Positions 1 to 7,024 of a stretch of DNA of 64,000 bases are shown one piece after another. Position 1 is the stretch's first letter. The number at the start of each line of letters is the position of its first letter. Both the position numbers and the translations under genes were made by a program. The stretch is from Paenibacillus sp. FSL R5-0623. GTDB lineage: Bacteria > Bacillota > Bacilli > Paenibacillales > Paenibacillaceae. The stretch spans positions 2,108,001-2,172,000 of the forward strand of contig NZ_CP150233.1 of assembly GCF_037974265.1 (NCBI RefSeq), written 5' to 3'. The notes beneath the pieces are model-generated. The model was not told the DNA's origin. It saw only the letters and a list, made by a program, of their open reading frames with translations, and made no database searches.

Positions 1-392
1 AGACCGTATCCATCATTCAAATAGGATACAAAGCGTTGTATGTACTTGGTGCAGAAGGTGGGAACTATGGTAGTTCCACGATCTACGAGATGCTGAAACT
101 GCCTCCTACTCAGCAAGCACTCGATATGAAGGATGGATTCGAGACGATCTCCCTTGAAGTACTGCCTGAGTATATGGGAGATCATATCTTCTTATATGGT
201 TCGGGTAGCGAAGACGCCAAAGAGATCCTGAACAGCGAGGTGTGGAAACGTCTGCCTGCTGTGCAGAAAGGACAAGTCTACGCCTATGGTTCCTTGGATG
301 GAACAGAGGATGAGTTCGTCATGGAAGATCCCTATTCACTGGAGTTGCAGTTGGATAGTATAAAGAATTTACTATTGGGAGCTAAAAAATAG
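1..392 (+). CDS. Iron-siderophore ABC transporter substrate-binding protein, C-terminal part
   Basis: The reading frame is open from the left edge (first full codon at 3) and ends at 390-392, so only about 129 C-terminal residues are visible. They resemble the C-terminal lobe of the FecB/FhuD class of siderophore-binding proteins: the end of a helical spine, a segment ending in a long helix, and the pattern W-K-R-L-P-A-V-Q-K-G-Q-V-Y that is typical where these proteins report the cargo-binding lobe. Such proteins are lipid-anchored outside the membrane and deliver ferric siderophore to an ABC permease. The adjacent AraC/binding-protein regulator and a second binding protein support an iron role. 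The TTG at 36 is an internal codon, not the start. No permease or ATPase gene is visible in the window. Confidence 0.8.
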   Translation, partial: TVSIIQIGYKALYVLGAEGGNYGSSTIYEMLKLPPTQQALDMKDGFETISLEVLPEYMGDHIFLYGSGSEDAKEILNSEVWKRLPAVQKGQVYAYGSLDGTEDEFVMEDPYSLELQLDSIKNLLLGAKK

Positions 393-436
393 AGTTAATT
401 AGTTCACACAGAATCGGATCAGAACGGGGAGGGGAC

Positions 437-2044
437 GTGCGCATGGAGGAAAATGATTGGATCAAACAACTGGAGCAACTACATTTCTCTGCTGTCCACG
501 TCTGCCATTACTGTAACAATCCGGGGGCTGTTCATCATCGGATCTGGAAAAGGTTCGCCATTTGCAGGGTCATCGCGGGCAAGGGATCTTTGTCTATGGA
601 TAACATTGTACATACGGTGTCTCAAGACGAGTGGTTTTTGTTGAAGCCAGGAATGCATGTGGAGTTTCAGACGGATATGGAAGCACCTGTCCGATATCAG
701 ATCATTTTATTTTCCTGTGTTACACTTACCCGGCGTCGGAATGCTTGGCATACCGAGGCATTTGATCTCCCTGTGACGGGCAAACTTAATGTTCCTTCCA
801 ATACACGTGATATTCAGGAGATGATGGATACCCTGGTGAGTGGAAAACACTCGTTTGTGAGTCTGGAAAAGACGCGCAGGAAACATCTTTTGCATCAGTT
901 GTTGATTCAGTTAATGATGCACGTGAATGAAGCAACACCCCCTGTAGCGGGGATGGATGTGGCACTTGATTATATGACGCATCAGTATATGGAAGACATT
1001 CGAATGGATCAGATGGCCCGCATGGCAGGGCTTAGTGTGAATCATTTTATAAGAACATTCAAACGGCAACTTAATATGACCCCGATTGAATATATACTGA
1101 AACTACGTATGGCAAAGGCCAAGCAGCTGTTATTTTCTTCAGACAAAATCAAGGATATTGCAGAGCAAGTGGGTTATAAGGACGAGCACTATTTCAGCAG
1201 AGTTTTCAAGAAAAACGAAGGAATCGCCCCAACATTGTATATGAAAAATAAAGTGAATCGCATTGCCACCTTATATTACGGGTTGGACGATTATGTGATC
1301 ACACTCGGTTTGAGGCCAGTATCCTCTTTATCCTATGGTCAGAGGGTGGTTCGTCATGTTGCCATACCTGCGCTTCAAGCACATAGTTATCAGGGACTTA
1401 TTCTGGATAGCTTCAATCAGGACTATGATGATTTGAGGCGAGTCCAACCGGACCTGATCATTACAAGTGATCGTTTGGAGCCCAATGACTCCCTGCATCG
1501 GATCGCGCCTACCACCATGCTGGAGCACACCAATCATTTTGGCGAGAGGCTTCTGTATATGGCGGACATTATGGGTCGCACCGAACAGGCTGTACAGTGG
1601 ATAGAACAACATGCTGAACTGAGCCGGGTTCTTCGAGGACGCATTCAATCGAGGTGGGGGAAACAGAGTGCCATGTTCATCCGGGTGACTTCTCATTTCT
1701 ACCGAATGTATGGATTGAATAATCAGACAGGGGCGCTATTGTATGATGATCTGGGATTTTATTTGCCTCGTGATTTTCCGGAAGAACAGTGGGCTGTAGA
1801 GAGTAAAGTTCGCGATTTGCAGTTATACGACGCGGATCATGTGTTTGTAATGGTCGATCCCACAGAAGAGGCACGTGCTCAACTGAGGCAATTACAGCAA
1901 TCCAGTGCATGGTTGGCATTAAAGGCTGTTCAAGAAGGCCAAGTATATAATGCAGGAGATATTTTTTTCAAAACGCTGGGTCCCACCGGACGCATGTGGG
2001 CCATGCGATATGTGGCAGAGCAACTTGGGGTTACCTTACGGTGA
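437..2044 (+). CDS. AraC-family regulator fused to a siderophore-binding-protein-like domain (Btr/YbbB-like)
   Basis: A 535-residue protein in three parts. Residues 1-160 are a cupin-like N-terminal region. About 165-270 form an AraC double helix-turn-helix (signature around KIKDIAEQVGYKDEHYFSRV). From about 275 to the end lies a periplasmic-binding-protein-like domain related to FecB/FhuD. This architecture matches Bacillus Btr/YbbB, in which the binding-protein domain senses ferric siderophore in the cytoplasm and activates uptake genes. No signal peptide is present, which fits a cytoplasmic sensor. The GTG at 437 is used here, with a purine-rich ribosome site at 426-435; an ATG at 443 is a close alternative. 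It lies between two siderophore-binding-protein genes, so it probably controls this cluster. The fold assignment is clear; the ligand is unknown. Confidence 0.88.
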   Translation: MRMEENDWIKQLEQLHFSAVHVCHYCNNPGAVHHRIWKRFAICRVIAGKGSLSMDNIVHTVSQDEWFLLKPGMHVEFQTDMEAPVRYQIILFSCVTLTRRRNAWHTEAFDLPVTGKLNVPSNTRDIQEMMDTLVSGKHSFVSLEKTRRKHLLHQLLIQLMMHVNEATPPVAGMDVALDYMTHQYMEDIRMDQMARMAGLSVNHFIRTFKRQLNMTPIEYILKLRMAKAKQLLFSSDKIKDIAEQVGYKDEHYFSRVFKKNEGIAPTLYMKNKVNRIATLYYGLDDYVITLGLRPVSSLSYGQRVVRHVAIPALQAHSYQGLILDSFNQDYDDLRRVQPDLIITSDRLEPNDSLHRIAPTTMLEHTNHFGERLLYMADIMGRTEQAVQWIEQHAELSRVLRGRIQSRWGKQSAMFIRVTSHFYRMYGLNNQTGALLYDDLGFYLPRDFPEEQWAVESKVRDLQLYDADHVFVMVDPTEEARAQLRQLQQSSAWLALKAVQEGQVYNAGDIFFKTLGPTGRMWAMRYVAEQLGVTLR

Positions 2045-2107
2045 TATTGTGCAAGAGAAGAGAGTGGAATAATCCATGGTAAGCCTGTACGCTTTTCCCT
2101 ACTATAG

Positions 2108-2122
2108 TGATAATGATTATTA
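2108..2122 (+). promoter_or_regulatory. Fur box
   Basis: The sequence TGATAATGATTATTA matches the 7-1-7 Fur consensus TGATAATNATTATCA at all but one of the fixed positions. It lies about 30 bases upstream of the ATG of the lipoprotein binding protein, so ferric Fur bound here would block its transcription when iron is plentiful. The match is visible directly; Fur control is inferred. Confidence 0.85.
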
Positions 2123-2152
2123 TTATTAAATAGTAGAGGGGATTTACTACAA

Positions 2153-3127
2153 ATGGTAAGACAGAGAGCAACAACGATGATACTGTTGGCCCTGCTTGTG
2201 CTCGTTCTGACGGCATGTAGCAAGGCAACAGAAGCAACGCCTCCGCAACAGGATACACCTGTGGAAGAGAGTGGTACACAAACGATTGAGCATCTTAAAG
2301 GAACAACGGTTGTACCGCAAAAAATAGAGCGTATGGTGGTATTATCTGCTGCTTACATCGATCACATGTTGACGATTGGTGAGAAACCAGCAGGCGTTAA
2401 TGTAGAAGTTCGTTACGGAGGAGATTATTTGCCTTACTTTGCAGATCAGCTTGCCGGCATTCCAACGGTAGGGTCTGCAGACAGTCCTAACCTGGAGGCT
2501 ATCCTTCAGATTGATCCGGATGTCATCGTTATTGAGAGTCGAACTGCGGAGAGTACGTATGATCAATTGGAGAAAATCGCTCCGACGATTGTACTTGGTA
2601 CTGAATGGCTGGATTTTGTTGATGATACAACATATTGGACACAGGATCTGTTGACCATTGCCGGGATGTACAACAAAGTGGATCTGGCAAAAGAAAAGAT
2701 AGCCGAGGTAGAGCAGCAGGCGAAGCAATTAAAAGCGAAGATCGAACAACTGGATCAAAAAAAGTTGGCTTATCTGCGTGTAAGAGAGAAGACCCTACAA
2801 ATTTACGCGGCAAAAGGACATCCAACCAACACACTTTTGTATCATGATCTTGGATTTGTGCCAACGACTGTGACACCTGCCGAACAACGTGAGGATTTGT
2901 CCATGGAGAAAATTGCAGATGTGGATGCTGATTTCGTAGTTCTGGAGATTGACCCGAATGCCGATGAGTATTTAAACAACATCAATGCAAGCTCACTCTG
3001 GAAGGGAGTACCGGCTGTTGGTACAGATCAGGTCTATACGACAGATTCCTTCTGGTTGTTTAAGGGCTGGGGAGCAATTGGACGAAGCGAGATTATCAAC
3101 GAAGTTGAAGACATGATTAATAGATGA
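2153..3127 (+). CDS. Iron-siderophore ABC transporter substrate-binding lipoprotein
   Basis: A 324-residue lipoprotein. It has a basic N-terminus, a hydrophobic stretch and the lipobox LTAC with lipidated Cys22, followed by an acidic/Pro/Thr tether and a FecB/FhuD-type binding domain (type III fold: motifs PQKIERMVVLSA, DPDVIVIESR and a C-terminal WLFKGWGAIG segment). It should capture ferric siderophore at the outer face of the membrane. A Fur box sits just upstream and an AGGGG ribosome site precedes the ATG. Its stop overlaps the start of the FhuF-like gene by four bases (ATGA), so uptake and reductive release are probably translationally coupled. No cognate permease is in the window; it may use a shared FeuBC/YfiZ-type permease elsewhere. 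Confidence 0.9.
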   Translation: MVRQRATTMILLALLVLVLTACSKATEATPPQQDTPVEESGTQTIEHLKGTTVVPQKIERMVVLSAAYIDHMLTIGEKPAGVNVEVRYGGDYLPYFADQLAGIPTVGSADSPNLEAILQIDPDVIVIESRTAESTYDQLEKIAPTIVLGTEWLDFVDDTTYWTQDLLTIAGMYNKVDLAKEKIAEVEQQAKQLKAKIEQLDQKKLAYLRVREKTLQIYAAKGHPTNTLLYHDLGFVPTTVTPAEQREDLSMEKIADVDADFVVLEIDPNADEYLNNINASSLWKGVPAVGTDQVYTTDSFWLFKGWGAIGRSEIINEVEDMINR

Positions 3128-3936
3128 GACGTTATCCAAGACATGATTATTCAGAGATGTCGGAAGCGCTACAGCAATTTTTTGTGACGAGGATCCAAGC
3201 GACTTGTGATGATTCCAAGTATCCTTTCCATGTGAAAGATCTGCTTAATGAAGAGAAACGAAACTTGATATTGCGTGAACAGGCTGTGCAGCAAGGGCTT
3301 CAATTGGGCTGCAAAGGAAGTGTGGCCGTCGGTACACTTTTTGCCAAACGTTACTCCGTATTTGTTATGTCCGTAATCTCAGCTTTCAGTCTATACGATA
3401 CGATACTTAGCGTTGCAGACGATGATGTGCGGTTTGAATTGAATGGAGCAGGTGGCATGCGATATGAGACTCGGCTGAAGAGCTCCTTGTTGGAGGGGGG
3501 AGATCCTGTTCAGCGCAGGTCAGAGAGTGGTTTGCTCAAGAAAAGAGTGCTGCTACATCTGGAACCTGTCCTGCGAGCGGTAGCCGTCGGAACAGGAGCG
3601 AGCGATAAGGTCATGTGGTCTCTGGTTGCGCATAATGTGCAACAATTGTATGCACGAATGATCCATGATCAGAGCATTTGGAAGACAGATGAACGGCTTG
3701 CAAAGATTCAAGAAGATCAAAGCATCTGGCTGGATCGGCAAAACGATAATGCATGTACATTTGCCAATGAGCTGCAGCACTTCGAACATTCCGGTTGGCA
3801 GGGACCGCCGTTCCTGATACGCCGATATTGTTGTTTGGCATATCAGGTTGGGAGCGGCAGTCACGCACATGCATATTGTAACAGTTGTCCGAAGCTGGAT
3901 TCGGAATCCCGATTGCGCAAACTTCTCCAGCAGTGA
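3124..3936 (+). CDS. FhuF-like siderophore-iron reductase
   Basis: A 270-residue protein without signal or membrane segments. The recognisable part is the C-terminal 2Fe-2S motif: Cys236-Cys237 in RRYCCLAYQ, then Cys252 and Cys255 in CNSCP. This is the C-C-x(n)-C-x2-C arrangement of the FhuF family, which reduces siderophore-bound ferric iron in the cytoplasm so that it is released. Here n is 14, longer than the 10 of the classic motif. The N-terminal 200 residues are weakly conserved, as is usual for this family. The gene overlaps the upstream binding-protein gene by 4 bases, so it belongs to the same Fur-controlled transcript. It is followed by a hairpin terminator. Confidence 0.8.
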   Translation: MRRYPRHDYSEMSEALQQFFVTRIQATCDDSKYPFHVKDLLNEEKRNLILREQAVQQGLQLGCKGSVAVGTLFAKRYSVFVMSVISAFSLYDTILSVADDDVRFELNGAGGMRYETRLKSSLLEGGDPVQRRSESGLLKKRVLLHLEPVLRAVAVGTGASDKVMWSLVAHNVQQLYARMIHDQSIWKTDERLAKIQEDQSIWLDRQNDNACTFANELQHFEHSGWQGPPFLIRRYCCLAYQVGSGSHAHAYCNSCPKLDSESRLRKLLQQ

Positions 3937-3939
3937 ACT

Positions 3940-3977
3940 AACAGACACTTTTGTACCGCATGGTACGAATCTGTTTT
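3940..3977 (+). terminator. Probable terminator after the siderophore operon
   Basis: Imperfect hairpin: AACAGA pairs with TCTGTT, and inside it TTGTACC pairs with GGTACGA around a GCAT loop. A short T-run follows at 3974-3977. It ends the binding protein-FhuF transcript. Confidence 0.5.
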
Positions 3978-4099
3978 AGACAATCTGTGTTCTCTTCGGT
4001 TTCCAGTGGGTAGAATCTATGATCGACAAGCTACACAACCTGCAGCGGCTTGAGCCAGCGTCTGCGGGTTTGTTGGCTTTGTACAAGTTCACGATACCT

Positions 4100-4128
4100 T
4101 TGCATTGAGGTATAGTATTCGTTATACT
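4100..4128 (+). promoter_or_regulatory. Promoter of the TetR-family gene
   Basis: TTGCAT (4100-4105), a 17-base spacer and TATACT (4123-4128) give a good SigA-type promoter about 48 bases upstream of the start codon. The palindromic operator starts 7 bases downstream of the -10, a placement suited to repression. Confidence 0.65.
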
Positions 4129-4134
4129 TCAAGC

Positions 4135-4158
4135 TATTGATCAATTAATCACTAACTA
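4135..4158. promoter_or_regulatory. TetR operator-like site O1
   Basis: Contains ATTGATCAAT followed by TAATCACTAA. The same half-sites (TTAGTGATT and ATTGATCAAT) recur at 4726-4747, 4770-4792 and 5891-5914. The position, between the -10 and the ribosome site of the TetR gene, suggests autoregulation. Confidence 0.55.
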
Positions 4159-4175
4159 TTGGAGGGGGGATTATC

Positions 4176-4697
4176 ATGGCAAAGGATACAGCAGCGTCGG
4201 TTAACCGGCGAAATGATATTATCTCTGCAGCAATTGACGTCTTCGCGGAAATTGGCTATTATCGTGCGACTACAGCCCAGGTAGCTGAACGGGCACAGAT
4301 CTCACAGCCGTATATATTTCGTTTTTTCAAAACAAAAGAAGCTTTATTATTAACTGCAATTGAGGTCTCATGGACACGGGTGATTGATTCGTTTCGAATT
4401 GTGGTGGAGACGGCGACACCAGATCAGTTAGAGAATGATCTCATTGAAGCCTATGATAAGATTCTGGAATCGCACAAGAGCGAAATCTTGCTTCAGATGC
4501 AGGCGCAAACGATCAGGGAGGAAGTCATTCGTCAGGCTATGCAAAAAGGCATGAGTGATGTAAGAAGCATTGTACTGGAAGCTTTCACCGTTGCAGGAAT
4601 TGCTGAACCGCTAAAAAGAACCATGATTTTTCTGGCAATCGGGATGTTGTGTAATGTATCTAATGCACTGGATATGCCGGAGCTGAAGGAACGATAG
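4176..4697 (+). CDS. TetR/AcrR-family transcriptional regulator
   Basis: A 173-residue protein with an N-terminal TetR helix-turn-helix at about residues 10-55 (ISAAIDVFAEIGYYRATTAQ, then a second helix ending SQPYIFRFFKTKEALL). The helical ligand domain is shorter than usual for the family (typically 190-210 residues). It has a strong GGAGGGGGG ribosome site. Related palindromes lie in its own leader and before the next gene, so it probably represses itself and the downstream NAD(P)-binding protein. The ligand is unknown. Confidence 0.88.
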   Translation: MAKDTAASVNRRNDIISAAIDVFAEIGYYRATTAQVAERAQISQPYIFRFFKTKEALLLTAIEVSWTRVIDSFRIVVETATPDQLENDLIEAYDKILESHKSEILLQMQAQTIREEVIRQAMQKGMSDVRSIVLEAFTVAGIAEPLKRTMIFLAIGMLCNVSNALDMPELKER

Positions 4698-4725
4698 AGA
4701 GGGAGGTAAAGTCCCTTTTTGAATT

Positions 4726-4747
4726 TTAGTTATTGATCAATCACTAA
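4726..4747. promoter_or_regulatory. TetR operator-like site O2
   Basis: A 22-base near-perfect palindrome centred on TTGATCAA, with arms TTAGT and ACTAA; one base in each half breaks the symmetry. It overlaps the -35 of the promoter for the epimerase-like gene. Confidence 0.65.
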
Positions 4748-4761
4748 TTATGGTTTATATT
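4733..4761 (+). promoter_or_regulatory. Promoter of the epimerase-like gene
   Basis: TTGATC (4733-4738), 17 bases, TATATT (4756-4761). The -35 lies inside operator O2 and the transcription start would lie just upstream of operator O3, so both sites could block initiation. Confidence 0.5.
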
Positions 4762-4769
4762 GTTTTCAG

Positions 4770-4792
4770 GTAAGTAATCGATCAATAACTAA
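4770..4792. promoter_or_regulatory. TetR operator-like site O3
   Basis: TAAGTAAT, then CGATCAATAACTAA: a variant of the O2 palindrome (GATCAATAACTAA matches the O2 reverse complement exactly). It sits between the promoter and the ribosome site of the next gene. Confidence 0.55.
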
Positions 4793-4816
4793 ATGAATGA
4801 AAGAGGTCGATCCACG

Positions 4817-5770
4817 ATGAATAGAGCTATTGTGATTGGTGCCACAGGTGGAACAGGTGCAGCAATTACGGAGGAATTGATTAGACGGGGTATTTCTACC
4901 ATTGCATTTGGGCGCTCCCGTCAAAAGTTGGAGCAACTTGCGGTAAAGTTGGGATCTTCAGATCACCTGCAAATCGCAGTGGGGGATGCATTTCGATCGG
5001 AGGATATTATTGCTGCTTCCCAGGGTGCCGATGTCATATTTCATTGTGCGAATGTCCCTTATAACAAGATGGAGAGCAGGCTAATTCCGCTGGGCGAATC
5101 CGTGATGGTGGCGGCAGAACACATGGGTCTGAACGTGGTGGTAATAGACGGAATCTACCCCTATGGCAGAAGACAAATGAAGGAAGTAACCGAAGAACAT
5201 CCGAAACAGCCACATACGCGCAAAGGCAAGACACGACTTGCCTATGAACAGATGTTATTCAGTGCAAAATGGAGCAAAGTTCAGGTGATGATTGTTCGCT
5301 TGCCGGACTATTATGGCCCAACGGCCAATCAGGCTTCCTATCTGGGTTCAACCCTTGAAGCGATAGCAAAAGGCAAGATGGCTTTTTTTATCGGGAATAT
5401 GAAAGTACCCAGAGAGTACATCTATTTACCGGATGCTGCAGTCATGGTGGTGGAGCTGGCAAGCAGAGATACGACGTATGGACAGAGCTGGAACATTCCT
5501 GGATCGGGGATCATCTCGGGTCATGACATCGTGCGTATGGCACAGAAGGCTGCGGGGAGAAGCAAACCTGTGATGGCGTTAGGAAAAGTGGGATTGACGT
5601 TGATCGGACTAGGTGTACCCGTTATGAAAGAAATTGTAGAAATGTTATATCTGACCGAGGAACCCCTGATCTTGAGCAGACAGAAGTATGAGGAACGTAT
5701 TGGCACGGTTGTGGCAACCTCTTTTGAAGAAGGAATTGCTTTGACGATTAAAGAGCTGCAAGGGGAGTAG
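4817..5770 (+). CDS. NAD(P)-dependent epimerase/dehydratase-family protein (atypical SDR)
   Basis: A 317-residue protein that opens with a Rossmann nucleotide-binding motif (IVIGATGGTGAAI) and continues as an extended/atypical short-chain dehydrogenase. It has HCANVPYN after strand 4, DGIYPYGR, and a PDYYGP region typical of NAD-dependent epimerases. The canonical YxxxK is not obvious; TRLAYEQML is the nearest candidate, so the catalytic role is uncertain. Start chosen at ATG 4817, where AGAGGT lies 9 bases upstream; the upstream ATG at 4793 lacks a ribosome site and overlaps operator O3. Control by the neighbouring TetR protein is inferred from the shared palindromes. The substrate is unknown. 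Confidence 0.8.
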   Translation: MNRAIVIGATGGTGAAITEELIRRGISTIAFGRSRQKLEQLAVKLGSSDHLQIAVGDAFRSEDIIAASQGADVIFHCANVPYNKMESRLIPLGESVMVAAEHMGLNVVVIDGIYPYGRRQMKEVTEEHPKQPHTRKGKTRLAYEQMLFSAKWSKVQVMIVRLPDYYGPTANQASYLGSTLEAIAKGKMAFFIGNMKVPREYIYLPDAAVMVVELASRDTTYGQSWNIPGSGIISGHDIVRMAQKAAGRSKPVMALGKVGLTLIGLGVPVMKEIVEMLYLTEEPLILSRQKYEERIGTVVATSFEEGIALTIKELQGE

Positions 5771-5890
5771 AAGGGAATATATTTTTAGATCTTATACACC
5801 ACGTCAATTCTCCGCATTTTATAATAGTACAATCTATGCCCGGGACTAGCTTTGTACGCCCTTTATTATTAAGCCTATGAATGTCACTTT

Positions 5891-5914
5891 GTTAGTGATT
5901 AATCAATTACTTTA
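5891..5914. promoter_or_regulatory. TetR operator-like site O4
   Basis: GTTAGTGATTAATCAATTAC shares GTTAGTGATTAAT with the complement of O1, and ATCAAT with O2/O3. It lies between the epimerase-like gene and the decayed collagen-like gene, where no intact gene starts, so it may be a remnant or a distal auxiliary site. Confidence 0.35.
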
Positions 5915-5920
5915 AGCGCG

Positions 5921-6342
5921 ATTGGACTAATTGGTACTATGGGGACGACCAGAGTCACTGGAGAGACGGGTCTAACAGGGATCACAGGACTAACGGGAAC
6001 CACTGGGCCAACCGGGTCCAACTTTGCAAACACAAGGGTTCTGGGCGATTGCTCTATCCCTGGGTGCTAGGGTTAATCCAGCCTTTCTTGTACAGAGAAC
6101 ATCACCTACGGTAACGACGCTGGTCAGTGGTCTGTTGCCCGTCCTAAACGTCGCGATTACGCTACTTACACTGCGGGCAGTGCTGGGAAGTGGTTCAGTC
6201 ACTTTGGCAGTGGAAGTCGCACTGAATGCGGGAGATGTGATTGGACTGTTCTATGCTGGCTGCAAGCGGGCTAACGATTAAGTTGAATCTGGGCAGTGGT
6301 GCTACGAATGGCATTGTGTGGTCTGTGCATGAGATTACCTAA
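5921..6342 (+). pseudogene. Frameshifted collagen-like (exosporium/BclA-type) protein remnant
   Basis: Frame 2 from 5921 encodes G-x-x triplets (TGETGLTGITGLTGTTGPTG), the signature of collagen-like spore-surface proteins, and stops at 6068-6070. The continuation is in frame 3 (about 6024-6281), reading VALNAGDVIGLFYAG, like the C-terminal trimer domain of such proteins. It then moves to frame 1, ending IKLNLGSGATNGIVWSVHEIT at 6342. Three frames carrying successive parts of one fold indicate at least two frameshifts. There is no start codon or ribosome site before the repeats, so the 5-prime end is lost too. Intact relatives are glycoproteins of the spore exosporium or hair-like nap. Sequencing error could explain a frameshift but not the missing start. 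Confidence 0.65.
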
Positions 6343-6455
6343 AAATACTTCTTAACGGACGGTGCCTATGGACAAATTCGTAAAGTTGTAATAAGTTAGT
6401 TTGAAGATATTCGAAATATCTTTTAGAAATTGGACTAACAAGTGAGGTGGATTTC

Positions 6456-6695
6456 ATGATTCCTATTTTGGGACGCATTAACGAATTAAGTCGAAAACAA
6501 CGCAGCAGCGTCGGATTGACAAAAGCAGAACAGAGCGAGCAGCAGGAGCTTAGAAAACAATATTTGCAGGCTATTCGAGGTCAGGTACTGACAACCATGC
6601 TGGCAGTATCCGTTGTGGACCCGCTGGGTCATGATGTGACCCCTGAGAAATTAACCAATGAAAAATTGCAGCGCCGTGAACAGGCCGGCCAATAG
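6456..6695 (+). CDS. DUF896 (UPF0291) family protein
   Basis: A 79-residue protein of the YnzC/YneA-operon DUF896 family, recognisable by the N-terminal MIPILGRINELSRKQRSSV helix hairpin, LTKAEQSEQQELRKQYLQ and the conserved end DVTPEKL. Family members are small cytoplasmic helical proteins of unclear function; in Bacillus one lies in the SOS-linked yneA operon, but no SOS gene is nearby here. Start set at ATG 6456, because GTGAGGTGG lies just upstream and the family begins M-I-P; the in-frame GTG at 6447 lies within the ribosome site. Confidence 0.88.
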   Translation: MIPILGRINELSRKQRSSVGLTKAEQSEQQELRKQYLQAIRGQVLTTMLAVSVVDPLGHDVTPEKLTNEKLQRREQAGQ

Positions 6696-6707
6696 CATTC
6701 CATTAAT

Positions 6708-6745
6708 AAGACAGACCAAGGATACATCTTGGTCTGTCTTTTTTA
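6708..6745 (+). terminator. Rho-independent terminator
   Basis: Perfect 13-base stem AAGACAGACCAAG/CTTGGTCTGTCTT with a 7-base loop, followed by TTTT. The 280 bases from here to 7024 are AT-rich; I see no gene in them. Confidence 0.9.
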
Positions 6746-7024
6746 TTTTCTGTAAAGCATCCATCTAGAAGAAAGCTCATCAAAGAAGAGGGTACCGCCC
6801 AGTTAGGATTTCGTGTGAATTAACAAGCATGTTAGAAATTTTTAGTTTTTATGACAATAAAGCTACCTCGAACTTCAAATCATCCCCGACAACTCATATA
6901 ATAACGCTAATATATGTCATGATTACAAGTGGAAAACAAAATTTTCTTCATATAACTAACAAGAAACTAACATTAAATAATTTAAAAGAAAGTTCATATG
7001 TGTCCTTGAAAGGGTTGATGAATC

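Noticed and set aside
6024..6281. 85-residue ORF taken alone as a gene
   Set aside because: It is the middle of the frameshifted collagen-like remnant and starts with an internal TTG.
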